From Treponema sp. (lineage in GTDB: Bacteria; Spirochaetota; Spirochaetia; Treponematales; Treponemataceae): 49,870 bases of DNA. The stretch's first letter is position 1. Every line of letters begins with the position of its first letter. Below are positions 42,765 through 49,870 of the stretch, piece after piece. The notes beneath the pieces are model-generated. The model saw only the letters and a list, made by a program, of their open reading frames with translations. It had not been told where the DNA came from and did no database searches. The DNA lies in NCBI GenBank assembly GCA_024699235.1, contig JAILPY010000114.1:1-49870 (forward strand), in the 5' to 3' direction. The position numbers were made by a program, and so were the translations under genes.

Positions 42765-43973
42765 ATGAAAGCAACTAAACAACCTTTAGAAAAGAAAAGA
42801 GAAGAGTTTAAATTCACTCCGTTTTCATTGTGTGACGGCAAAACAAAGCAATCCACAATAAAATTAGCTTCATTTCTTGCTCAATTAAGTAAAAGCGGAA
42901 AAATCCTTTACGGGCATCAGAATGACAGGCACAGCAAGGCAGGACCTGTTCAGCCAGGCTTTACAGGCAGCGATACGGAAGATGTCTGCGGACGCGCTGC
43001 GGCAATAATGGGAATTGATGCATTAAGCCTTACCGGCATGGAACTTGGAGAATGCAGCTGGGAAAGGCAGAAAAGGCTTAATGCCGCAATAAGCCTATGC
43101 GAAAAGGCAAGCAAAGAAGGTTCCATAATCAGCCTTAGCGCACACATGCCGAACTTTGAGCTCGTACAGCAGAATTTAAAAGGCGGCGCTGCCGACTATT
43201 CTGGCTACACTCCTAATGACCTTCGGGGAAATGTCGTACAGGACATAATGCCTGGCAAAAGGCTGAACGGCATTTTTACAGGCTACCTAGACCTTGTATG
43301 CGACCTTCTTTTAGCGCTTGCAGAAAAAGACATTCCTGTAATATGGAGGCCATTCCATGAAAATACGGGCGGATGGTTCTGGTGGGGCTGCGATACCTGT
43401 TCGCCTGAAGAATTTAAAAACCTATGGAAATACACTTGGGAATACATGACGGACGTAAAGAACGTACACAATGTAATATGGGCATACAGCCCCGGAAGCG
43501 AACCGTCTAGCATAAGCGAATTTGAAGAGCGGTATCCGGGAGATTCTTATATAGACTTAATCGGGCTTGATATGTACCAGAACTACAGCTTTGACTATGC
43601 TGCATTCTGGCAGGATTACGACAGACAGCTTGAGCTTAGCGCACTTGCTGCAAAAAAGCACGGAAAGCTTTTTGCAAATACAGAAACTGGAATCATGCGG
43701 CCAGAAAACAAGGCTCTCTTAGACGAAGGCAATGAAAGAGGATGGTATGAAAGAGTTGCAGGAATATGCCTTAAGCATAAAGCCTGCTATTTCCTGCTGT
43801 GGGCAAATTTTGGAGCAGACAAGGCTTATTACACGCCTTACGTAACAAGGCGAAAAACTGACAGCAGGGGAATCCCTGTGGAACTTGAAGGACACGAACT
43901 TTTAGATGATTTCATTTCGTTCCACAATATGGATAATGTTATTTTTGCAGGACAGATTCCTGCATTCAGCTAG
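42765..43973 (+). CDS. GH26 beta-mannanase, probably intracellular
   Basis: The 402-residue protein is a glycoside hydrolase of family 26. The acid/base Glu is in IWRPFHENTGGWFWW (E199) and the nucleophile Glu in FANTETGI (E307), with the early motif ILYGHQND. It hydrolyses internal beta-1,4-mannosidic bonds. There is no signal peptide (MKATKQPLEKKREEF start), which is unusual for GH26 and points to trimming of imported oligosaccharides in the cytosol. The ATG has no ribosome-binding site and lies 6 nt after TATTAT (42753-42758). Its end overlaps the convergent LacI gene by 8 nt. Confidence 0.9.
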   Translation: MKATKQPLEKKREEFKFTPFSLCDGKTKQSTIKLASFLAQLSKSGKILYGHQNDRHSKAGPVQPGFTGSDTEDVCGRAAAIMGIDALSLTGMELGECSWERQKRLNAAISLCEKASKEGSIISLSAHMPNFELVQQNLKGGAADYSGYTPNDLRGNVVQDIMPGKRLNGIFTGYLDLVCDLLLALAEKDIPVIWRPFHENTGGWFWWGCDTCSPEEFKNLWKYTWEYMTDVKNVHNVIWAYSPGSEPSSISEFEERYPGDSYIDLIGLDMYQNYSFDYAAFWQDYDRQLELSALAAKKHGKLFANTETGIMRPENKALLDEGNERGWYERVAGICLKHKACYFLLWANFGADKAYYTPYVTRRKTDSRGIPVELEGHELLDDFISFHNMDNVIFAGQIPAFS

Positions 43974-44988
43974 AGGGAGCGGCCTCTGATTCCCTAAAGA
44001 CAAGACGTCCTCCTACTACGGTACAGCCTTTGTTATATGGCTGTCCCGTAATTTTACGGAGCATAATGTCAACGACGGTCCTTGCCATGGATTCAAAGTT
44101 TACGGCCGCAGTGGTAAGGGCAGGACCGTCATAGGGAGTAGATAAGAAGTCGTCAAACCCGACAACAGATACGTCTTCTGGAACACGGAGGCCTCTCTGG
44201 CGGAGTTCCTTTATAATGCGGATGGCACATTCGTCACAGTTGCAGACGAATGCCGTCGGAATTTCTTCCGGAAGCATAGGAGAAATAAAAACGCCTTTCC
44301 TGTCGCGGTCTGGAACTATGTCATCTGTAGTAACTCTAAGGCCGTTTTCAAACATAGCCTTGGCAAAGCCCATAAAGCGGTCATTTATGCTGGAAGTGCT
44401 GTTAAAGGTTCCTACAAAGCGAAGGTTCCTGTGGCCTAAATCTATAAGATGCCGGGTTAAAAGATATTCAAGATAGAAATTGTCAGAAGTGACAGAATCC
44501 TGCTGAGCATCTCCTGTAGAAAAATCAATGAATAAAAAGTTATTGTAATTCTTTGAAAAAAAATGAGTGTAAGGTTCGGATACTTGCCCCATAACCATAA
44601 TGCCGTCAACCTTACCGTCCTTTATGACATGAGGCATGGACAGAGAAAGCTCCATATCTTCATCAAGCTGTTCTATTATTGCATAATAGCCTCTTGAAAG
44701 AAGTTCCCGTGAAATGGCATTGTAAAGAACCCAGTAAAAAGAACCGTGCCTGTCAAAAAAACGCTCTGGAACGACAATGCCTATATTTCCAGTTCCTTTG
44801 AGCATGTCAGAACGCAAAACCTGATTTTTTTTCTGAATATACCCCATTTCTTTAGCGCATTCATGAATGCGCTGCCTTAAGTCTTCTCCAACTCCATCCT
44901 TTCCGGCAAGAGCCTTAGATACAGTTACAGTACTTACATTAAGACGCTGGGCAATATCAGAAAGCCTAATTTTCATTTCATTTGCCAT
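43966..44988 (-). CDS. LacI-family regulator of the mannan locus
   Basis: The 340-residue protein has the LacI helix-turn-helix at about residues 6-55 (RLSDIAQRLNVSTVTVSKALAGK) and a sugar-sensor domain with GIVVPERFFDRHG, VDGIMVMGQ and SVVGFDDFLSTPYDGPALTT. It is convergent with GH26. The promoter shows TTGTTT and TAAACT on the minus strand with a TTAGCTAA palindrome filling the spacer, so it should repress itself and, through the same palindrome in the GH130/GH26 region, the mannan genes. The ATG is 6 nt after the -10 and lacks a ribosome-binding site. Confidence 0.9.
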   Translation of the reverse strand: MANEMKIRLSDIAQRLNVSTVTVSKALAGKDGVGEDLRQRIHECAKEMGYIQKKNQVLRSDMLKGTGNIGIVVPERFFDRHGSFYWVLYNAISRELLSRGYYAIIEQLDEDMELSLSMPHVIKDGKVDGIMVMGQVSEPYTHFFSKNYNNFLFIDFSTGDAQQDSVTSDNFYLEYLLTRHLIDLGHRNLRFVGTFNSTSSINDRFMGFAKAMFENGLRVTTDDIVPDRDRKGVFISPMLPEEIPTAFVCNCDECAIRIIKELRQRGLRVPEDVSVVGFDDFLSTPYDGPALTTAAVNFESMARTVVDIMLRKITGQPYNKGCTVVGGRLVFRESEAAPSS

Positions 44989-44994
44989 ATAACA

Positions 44995-45023
44995 AGTTTA
45001 ATTCATTTTTAGCTAAAAAACAA
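44995..45023 (-). promoter_or_regulatory. Predicted promoter of the mannan lacI gene (leaderless, operator inside)
   Basis: Minus-strand TTGTTT (45023-45018) and TAAACT (45000-44995) at 17 nt. The expected start is the A of the ATG at 44988. The palindrome TTTTTAGCTAAAAA (45006-45019) occupies the spacer. Confidence 0.55.
45006..45019. promoter_or_regulatory. TTAGCTAA palindrome 3 (autoregulatory operator candidate)
   Basis: TTTTTAGCTAAAAA is a perfect 14-bp palindrome sharing the TTAGCTAA core with the two sites near GH130/GH26. Confidence 0.6.
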
Positions 45024-45050
45024 GAAACTAAAGTAAATTATATAAATTTT

Positions 45051-45075
45051 AAAGGACGCGCAAAAACGCGTCCTT
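45051..45075 (-). terminator. Intrinsic terminator of livK
   Basis: AAGGACGCG and CGCGTCCTT (within 45051-45075) form a 9-bp perfect stem with a 6-nt loop. On the minus strand a TTTAAAATTT stretch follows. Confidence 0.75.
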
Positions 45076-45100
45076 CATCGTGCTTAAATAAAGCCTAAAC

Positions 45101-46243
45101 TTAAGGATTTACAGTTGCTTCATAAGCAGTATCAAGTCCGTTTGAACCCTTTACAAGCTTAATCATTACAGCAGACTTAACAGGATTGTGCTTTTCATCA
45201 AATGTAAGGTGTCCTGTTACGTAATCTCCGTTTGTAGACTCAAGGGCATCACGAACCTTTGCAGCGTCTGTTGTACCAGCCTTTACGATTGCATCCCTGA
45301 GCATGTATACGCAGTCATAGCCAAGAGCAGCAAAAGCATTTGGAGCCTTATTGTACTTTCCTCTGAAAGAAGATACAAATTTCTGTACAGCAGGACTGTC
45401 GCTGTCTGTAGCATAGTGATTTGAATAGTATCCGTTAAGGACTTCATCGCCTGCATTGTTTGTAAGTCCGTCCCAGCCGTCAGCGCCAATGATAGGAACG
45501 TCAATGCCCTGTGCACGAAGCTGCTTTGCAATCAATGCAACAGTGCCATAATAATCAGGAAGATATACAACTTCAGGATTTGCATTCTTAATCTTTGTAA
45601 GCTGAGCATTAAAGTCCTTGTCGTCTGTGCTGTAAGATTCCTTAGAAACTACAGTGCCGCCGAGAGAAGTAAAGCGCTCAATGAAGTTATCTGTAAGGCC
45701 TACAGAGTAATCGTTCTGAATGTCATAAAGAACGGCAGCAGTCTTTGCACCAAGATTATCAGCAGCAAACTTTCCGCCTACCTTTCCCTGGAATGGGTCT
45801 GTATAGCATGCACGGAAAATGTAATTTCCAGCATCTGTAATTGCAACTGCAGTTGCTGCAGGGGCAAGCTGTATTACACCGTTTGACTGTGCAAGATTTG
45901 TAATTGCAAGAGTACATCCAGACGTAAGGGAACCGATCATCATGCGGATTCCGTTCTGAGTTGTGAGTTTCTTGTATGCATTTACTGACTTTGCAGGATC
46001 GCCTTCATCATCTTCACAGATAAACTCTATGTTCTTTCCATTAATTCCGCCTGCTGCATTGATTTCTGCAACGGCAAGATCGATTCCGTTCTTGCATTCA
46101 ATGCCATAAACGGCAACTCCTCCAGAAAGAGGGGCAATTCCACCAATCTTAATAGTGTCGCTCTTAGAAGAAGAACAGCTCATTAAGCAAAAAGAAGCCA
46201 AAGCAACTGCCATTAAAGCAGCATTCCTAACAAATTTTTTCAT
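45101..46243 (-). CDS. livK: Branched-chain amino-acid ABC transporter, binding lipoprotein LivK
   Basis: The 380-residue protein has a lipoprotein signal (MKKFVRNAALMAVAL, lipobox CLMSC) and the Leu/Ile/Val-binding fold: IKIGGIAPLSGGVAVYG, GIDLAVAEINAAGGINGK, and GYDCVYMLRDAIVKAG. The frame is open to 46270, but the ATG at 46243 has GGAGG at ideal spacing and begins the signal peptide. It supplies substrate to LivHMGF encoded 9 kb away on the same strand. It stands alone, with its own promoter (TTTACT 46328-46323 and TATCAT 46305-46300 on the minus strand) and terminator. Confidence 0.93.
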   Translation of the reverse strand: MKKFVRNAALMAVALASFCLMSCSSSKSDTIKIGGIAPLSGGVAVYGIECKNGIDLAVAEINAAGGINGKNIEFICEDDEGDPAKSVNAYKKLTTQNGIRMMIGSLTSGCTLAITNLAQSNGVIQLAPAATAVAITDAGNYIFRACYTDPFQGKVGGKFAADNLGAKTAAVLYDIQNDYSVGLTDNFIERFTSLGGTVVSKESYSTDDKDFNAQLTKIKNANPEVVYLPDYYGTVALIAKQLRAQGIDVPIIGADGWDGLTNNAGDEVLNGYYSNHYATDSDSPAVQKFVSSFRGKYNKAPNAFAALGYDCVYMLRDAIVKAGTTDAAKVRDALESTNGDYVTGHLTFDEKHNPVKSAVMIKLVKGSNGLDTAYEATVNP

Positions 46244-46263
46244 ATTAACCTCCAGAATATGAA

Positions 46264-46291
46264 AGGACATGTCCTGAAACCTAAAGGTTTC
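46264..46291 (-). promoter_or_regulatory. Two hairpins in the livK leader
   Basis: AGGACATGTCCT (46264-46275) is a perfect 12-bp palindrome, and GAAACC/GGTTTC (46276-46291) forms an adjacent 6-bp stem with a 4-nt loop. Both lie between the predicted transcription start and the livK ribosome-binding site. Confidence 0.45.
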
Positions 46292-46299
46292 CTTTGTGC

Positions 46300-46328
46300 A
46301 TGATAGCGAATTGTTCTTATTTAGTAAA
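46300..46328 (-). promoter_or_regulatory. Predicted promoter of livK
   Basis: Minus-strand TTTACT (46328-46323) and TATCAT (46305-46300) with a 17-nt spacer. Confidence 0.5.
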
Positions 46329-46337
46329 GGGAAAAGA

Positions 46338-46377
46338 ATGCATAAATATGCATAAAATTACATATATATGCAAATAA
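46338..46377. repeat. Four 10-bp phased ATGCAT-type repeats upstream of livK
   Basis: ATGCAT at 46338 and 46348, TTACAT at 46358 and ATGCAA at 46368 head four consecutive 10-bp units, each followed by an A/T tail. The array ends 10 bp upstream of the livK -35, where an activator or nitrogen/amino-acid regulator could bind. Confidence 0.55.
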
Positions 46378-46422
46378 TTGAAATAAACGAGGACTGCACA
46401 AACAGCATATCTTTACGGAAAA

Positions 46423-47292
46423 TCAATCAATCCTGCAGCCAACGACACTGTAATGCAGGTCGCAGCCTTCAAATCCATAGACTTTTTCTGCTATAACGAC
46501 TGCAAGCCTGTCTTCAAGAGGACTCTTTATGTAACCGCAGGCATACACATCTTCTACAGTAACTTCCTTCTTTAGGCAGATTGTCTTAGATCCTTTCCTT
46601 CCATCAGAAGCAACGCATTCATAATTGATTATCTTTAACATATCATACATGAGCCTGCCGGTATCTGTTACATTAACCTGAATGTCTATAAACGAGCCGC
46701 CATCATCATACGGAAGCGCCTTAAACTGACACGGCACTGCCTCAATGCCATACATAACCAAAGCAGCATCAATTTCTTCATGATATTCTTCAATCAAAGA
46801 ATCAAGATCACAGCCATCGCCACTGTTATCACTGCCTTTCAAGGCCAATACAATTTCATCACTTACCAGATCCTGAATGTAAAAGGCCGATTCAGGGCTG
46901 CCCTTACCTTCAAGTACCTGAAACTCCATAAAAGCCAGGTGCCCTGACTCAGAAAACCCAATAAAATACAGGGAGGCATTATCATACACAAGGTGCTGGG
47001 GATCAAGATTATTCTTTTCTGCCACAAAAACAGACGGACGTACCATAAGCTGCGAGACATCCACATCCTTTATGCTAAAGGCCTTTTCAGAAGCATCAGC
47101 AGCCTTTGCCTTGGAAGGAGGAACTTCTTGTTCAAGAGCAGAAACATTTGATTCAGAAGGAGAGCCGTCATTTAGACCAGACTTTATTCCCTCTTGAGAA
47201 GGACTAGCCTGCTCAGCAGTCTTTTTACTACATGAAAAATACAAGCCGCTCAATATTGCCGTTATAATTAATAGAAAAACCTTTATTTTCAT
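46423..47292 (-). CDS. Lipoprotein of unknown function
   Basis: The open frame runs from 47352, but I take the ATG at 47292, which starts a signal peptide (MKIKVFLLIITAIL) with lipobox LYFSC, giving 289 residues. A long Ser/Glu-rich linker (about 25-70) is followed by a mixed alpha/beta domain with VLKGKGSPESAF-like charged segments and Cys residues in DGCDLD, ECVASDG and YACGY. No family is recognised. The ribosome-binding site AAAGGTGG is 13 nt from the ATG, so the start is not certain. It is divergent from iorA and placed between livK and iorAB without evident link. Confidence 0.6.
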   Translation of the reverse strand: MKIKVFLLIITAILSGLYFSCSKKTAEQASPSQEGIKSGLNDGSPSESNVSALEQEVPPSKAKAADASEKAFSIKDVDVSQLMVRPSVFVAEKNNLDPQHLVYDNASLYFIGFSESGHLAFMEFQVLEGKGSPESAFYIQDLVSDEIVLALKGSDNSGDGCDLDSLIEEYHEEIDAALVMYGIEAVPCQFKALPYDDGGSFIDIQVNVTDTGRLMYDMLKIINYECVASDGRKGSKTICLKKEVTVEDVYACGYIKSPLEDRLAVVIAEKVYGFEGCDLHYSVVGCRID

Positions 47293-47408
47293 AAATCTGC
47301 AAAAGCCACCTTTTAATGCATTCTGACATAAATTTACACTAGCCGGCTGCATTTTTCAAGGTTTCAAGACTCTTATGCGGAACGTTAAGATAAAAGGCTG
47401 CATTTTCA

Positions 47409-47436
47409 TTACACAATCATCTTTTTGTGTTACACT
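47409..47436 (+). promoter_or_regulatory. Predicted promoter of iorAB (leaderless)
   Basis: TTACAC (47409-47414) and TACACT (47431-47436) at 16 nt; the ATG at 47445 is 8 nt after the -10 and has no ribosome-binding site. The upstream in-frame GTG at 47427 would lie inside the promoter. Confidence 0.45.
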
Positions 47437-47444
47437 GTCATAAT

Positions 47445-49319
47445 ATGACAAGACAGATGATTATGGGCAACCAGGCAATTGCACTTGGAGCCCTGAAGGC
47501 AGGAGTTAACCTTGTGGCTGGTTACCCTGGCACGCCTTCCAGCGAAATAATCGAATTCATAGCCAAATATAATAAACAGACAGGGACTTACGTTGAATGG
47601 TCCGTAAACGAAAAGGCGGCAGCGGAAGTTGCTGCAGGAGCAAGCTATGCAGGCAGCCGCACACTCGTAACAATGAAGCAAGTGGGGCTGAACGTAGCCT
47701 CTGACCCGGTAATGTGCCTTTCGTATGTAGGAATAAAGGGGGGCATGGTAATAGTATCTGCAGACGACCCGGGACCTATTTCAAGCCAGACAGAACAGGA
47801 TACAAGGACTTTTGGCTCATACTCTAAGATACCTGTCCTAGACCCTTCAACGCCGCAGGAAGCCTTTGACATGATGCAGGCCGCCTTTGAGCTTTCAGAA
47901 AAGTACTGCACTCCAGTAATCCTGAGGCCGACCACACGCGTAGACCATGCCTACGAATCCATGGAATTCCCTGAGCTGCAGCCATGCCGAACGCCAGGAA
48001 GCTTTGAAAAAGACACAAAAAGATGGGTAATCTTTCCACGTGCATCTTACAATAACCATAAGCGCATATTCAGCCGCAATGAATCTATTCTGCCGCAGGA
48101 GTTTTCAGAAAGCCGCTTTAACAGGCTTGAAATGCATGACAGCCAGGCAAAAGACGCCCTTTCTTTTGCAGCGGGAGGAATCTCCTGGTGCTACCTGAAA
48201 GAAGCCCTTGAAATATTAAAGGCCGAGCATCCAGAAAACGGCAGCATTGCAAATGCTTCCATACTGAAAATAGGGACTCCCTACCCTTTCCCAAATCCAC
48301 TGGCAAAAAAATTGCTTTCAAACATTAAAAGCATAACAGTATTTGAAGAGCTTGATCCTGTAATTGAACAGGCACTCATATTCTTATGCGGAAAAGAAAA
48401 GCTTTCCCCTGTTATCCATGGAAAGCTTGACGGAACAGTACCGGAAGCAGGAGAGCTTTCCGTAGAAATAATAAAAGGAATCATAGAAAAGCTTGCAGGA
48501 ATTAAGCAGGCGGAAGCGGCTTCTGAATCACAGGAAGATATGCCTCTTCCAGAACTGCCTGTCCGCCCTCCAGTCCTTTGTGCAGGATGCCCGCACAGAG
48601 GTTCGTTTTATGCCGTAAAGCAGGCAATGAAAGGACAGAAGACAGCCTACTGCGGAGACATTGGATGCTACACTCTAGGAAACGCAAAGCCTCTGGATAT
48701 GTGCGACACCTGTTTATGCATGGGTGCAGACATTACAATGGCCCAAGGCTTTTACCACAACGAACCGGACAGAAACTGCTTTTCATTTATTGGAGACTCA
48801 ACCTTCTTTGCATCAGGCATTACAGGAGTTGTAAATGCAGTCTACAACCAGTCCCATCAGACAGTCTGCATACTGGACAATTCAACTACGGCTATGACAG
48901 GACACCAGCCTCATCCAGGAACAGGCGTAACAATGATGGGCGAAATTGTTGGAAAAATCAGCATAGAGGCAACCTTAAAGGCAATAGGCGTAAGCCCCGT
49001 AATAACGGTAAATCCTTTTGACCAGAAAGAATCAGTTGCCGCCGTAAAGGAAGCCGTAGCAAGTCCTGGCGTAAGCGCAGTTATTTTTAAGGCTCCTTGC
49101 ATTGCAATAGCCTCAAAAGTGGGATGGGAAAAGCCCCATTCCCTCAAAGTCAACGCAGAAAAATGCATAGGATGCAGAAAGTGCATAAACGAATTGGGAT
49201 GTCCGGGATTAAGCCTTACAGGAAGTGCAGCAGGCAAAGCAAAGGCCGTCATTGACAGTTCACTGTGCACGGGATGCGGCCTCTGCAGCGGCATCTGCCC
49301 TACAAAGGCTATCGGGTAA
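47445..49319 (+). CDS. iorA: Indolepyruvate ferredoxin oxidoreductase, alpha subunit
   Basis: The 624-residue protein oxidatively decarboxylates aryl pyruvates (from Trp, Phe, Tyr) to acyl-CoA with ferredoxin, using TPP. The N-terminal pyrimidine domain shows GNQAIALGALKAGVNLVAGYPGTPSSE. The TPP-binding domain shows CAGCPHRGSFYAVKQ, GDIGCYTLG and SFIGDSTFFASGI. The C-terminus has two ferredoxin-type clusters, CIGCRKCINELGCPG and CTGCGLCSGICPTKA. Length is normal. It starts without a ribosome-binding site, directly after a promoter, and is followed after 29 nt by iorB. Confidence 0.96.
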   Translation: MTRQMIMGNQAIALGALKAGVNLVAGYPGTPSSEIIEFIAKYNKQTGTYVEWSVNEKAAAEVAAGASYAGSRTLVTMKQVGLNVASDPVMCLSYVGIKGGMVIVSADDPGPISSQTEQDTRTFGSYSKIPVLDPSTPQEAFDMMQAAFELSEKYCTPVILRPTTRVDHAYESMEFPELQPCRTPGSFEKDTKRWVIFPRASYNNHKRIFSRNESILPQEFSESRFNRLEMHDSQAKDALSFAAGGISWCYLKEALEILKAEHPENGSIANASILKIGTPYPFPNPLAKKLLSNIKSITVFEELDPVIEQALIFLCGKEKLSPVIHGKLDGTVPEAGELSVEIIKGIIEKLAGIKQAEAASESQEDMPLPELPVRPPVLCAGCPHRGSFYAVKQAMKGQKTAYCGDIGCYTLGNAKPLDMCDTCLCMGADITMAQGFYHNEPDRNCFSFIGDSTFFASGITGVVNAVYNQSHQTVCILDNSTTAMTGHQPHPGTGVTMMGEIVGKISIEATLKAIGVSPVITVNPFDQKESVAAVKEAVASPGVSAVIFKAPCIAIASKVGWEKPHSLKVNAEKCIGCRKCINELGCPGLSLTGSAAGKAKAVIDSSLCTGCGLCSGICPTKAIG

Positions 49320-49348
49320 CTGATTCCACGATTTTACAGGAGTAAATA

Positions 49349-49870
49349 ATGTCAAAGAATATATTGATTTGCGGAGTCGGAGGACAGGGAACTGTCCTTG
49401 CGGCAAAACTAATATCGCAGGCTGCTGTAAGTGCCGGCAAGAAAGTTCTTTCTGCAGAAACCATAGGCATGGCCCAAAGAGGAGGGTCAGTCGTAAGCCA
49501 CGTCCGCATAGGCGACGATGCATATTCCCCTCTCATTCCAGAAAAGCAGGCGGACATAATCATATCGTTTGAGGCAGCCGAGGCCGTAAGGAACCTTCCT
49601 TACCTTAAGCCCAACGGAATGGTAATTGTAAATGAAAAAGTCGTCCAGCCGGTAACGGCAAGCCTTACTGGAAAGGCCTTTTCTGAAGAAACTATGATTG
49701 CAGCCCTGAAAGAGCACACCAAAAACGTCATCTGCGTAGACACAGACAAAGGCTGTGAAGAACTTGGCAGCCCTAAAGTCGTAAACACGCTTCTTTTAGG
49801 AGCGGCTTGCCGAACAGGCATCATAGACATAAAAGACGTAGAAGATGCCATAAAGCTGTTAGTAAAGCCA
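49349..49870 (+). CDS. iorB: Indolepyruvate oxidoreductase, beta subunit (cut by window end)
   Basis: The frame from the ATG at 49349 stays open to base 49870, giving 174 residues; the stop is outside the window. ACAGGAG precedes the ATG. The start MSKNILICGVGGQGTVLAAK and AETIGMAQRGGSVVSHVRIG are typical of the gamma-type domain of 2-oxoacid ferredoxin oxidoreductases and of IorB, usually about 190-200 residues, so only a short tail is missing. It forms the IorA2B2 complex with the upstream subunit. Confidence 0.95.
   Translation, partial: MSKNILICGVGGQGTVLAAKLISQAAVSAGKKVLSAETIGMAQRGGSVVSHVRIGDDAYSPLIPEKQADIIISFEAAEAVRNLPYLKPNGMVIVNEKVVQPVTASLTGKAFSEETMIAALKEHTKNVICVDTDKGCEELGSPKVVNTLLLGAACRTGIIDIKDVEDAIKLLVKP

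Noticed and set aside
47292..47352. Upstream Met at 47352 as start of the 46423 lipoprotein
   Set aside because: It would place 20 charged and Cys-containing residues before the signal peptide and lies in a promoter-like spacer; the signal peptide begins cleanly at 47292.
1..49870. tRNA, rRNA and CRISPR arrays
   Set aside because: No T-loop-like GTTCGA segments with matching acceptor stems, no rRNA-like stretch, and no regularly spaced repeats of 20 bp or more with unique spacers were found by eye.

Overview
The window reads as a chromosomal segment of a host- or rumen-associated Treponema-like spirochaete. This is inferred from gene content and lipoprotein style. Several secreted proteins end their signal peptides in loose spirochaete-type lipoboxes (FSC-AGG, LSC-AGG, FSC-SKK). 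There are two dCache/MCP-type chemoreceptors, a CheX phosphatase, a periplasmic-binding-protein/GGDEF fusion, an anaerobic (NrdD/NrdG) ribonucleotide reductase, xylose isomerase and a beta-mannan locus. Together these fit a motile, anaerobic, plant-polysaccharide-fermenting treponeme. The species cannot be fixed from the sequence alone. No rRNA, tRNA, CRISPR array, prophage or intact insertion sequence was seen.

Layout. 1-3024: the 3' end of a chemoreceptor gene, putP and a response regulator. 3080-8744: a fructose phosphotransferase module. ptsI is divergent from fruR-fruK-fruA-ptsH, with a helically phased repeat array between them. 8745-10968: a structured leader, a stand-alone gltD and cheX. 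10980-16656: a LacI/MATE pair, a secreted HAD phosphatase, a serine hydrolase, an IS256-family transposase remnant and a LysE-type exporter. 16784-24528: xylA, two related lipoproteins, a DUF711 protein with a GNAT enzyme, and the PBP-GGDEF protein. 24546-29861: a conserved unknown gene with proA-proB, and nrdD-nrdG behind a pair of NrdR boxes. 30084-32159: a complete chemoreceptor. 32325-36664: the branched-chain amino-acid transporter livHMGF followed by a CBS/ACT protein and a 78-residue protein. 36779-44988: a mannan-oligosaccharide locus (GH130, ABC importer, acetylesterase, GH26, LacI regulator) with three TTAGCTAA palindromes. 45101-49870: livK, a lipoprotein and indolepyruvate oxidoreductase iorA-iorB (iorB runs off the end).

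How the parts work together. Sugars enter by the fructose PTS and by a binding-protein-dependent importer for (probably acetylated) manno-oligosaccharides. The latter appear to be processed inside the cell, because neither the acetylesterase nor the GH26 enzyme has a signal peptide. Amino-acid import (liv), IorAB, GltD and ProAB form a nitrogen/amino-acid side.

The most distinctive sequence-level signal is regulatory. At nine or so transcription units a sigma70-like promoter sits so close to the start codon (ATG 5-9 nt after the -10 hexamer, no Shine-Dalgarno) that the mRNAs are predicted to be leaderless. Other genes in the same window carry ordinary GGAGG leaders. Several helically phased operator arrays and leader hairpins accompany them. 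All promoter and operator calls were made by eye and need experimental or comparative support.
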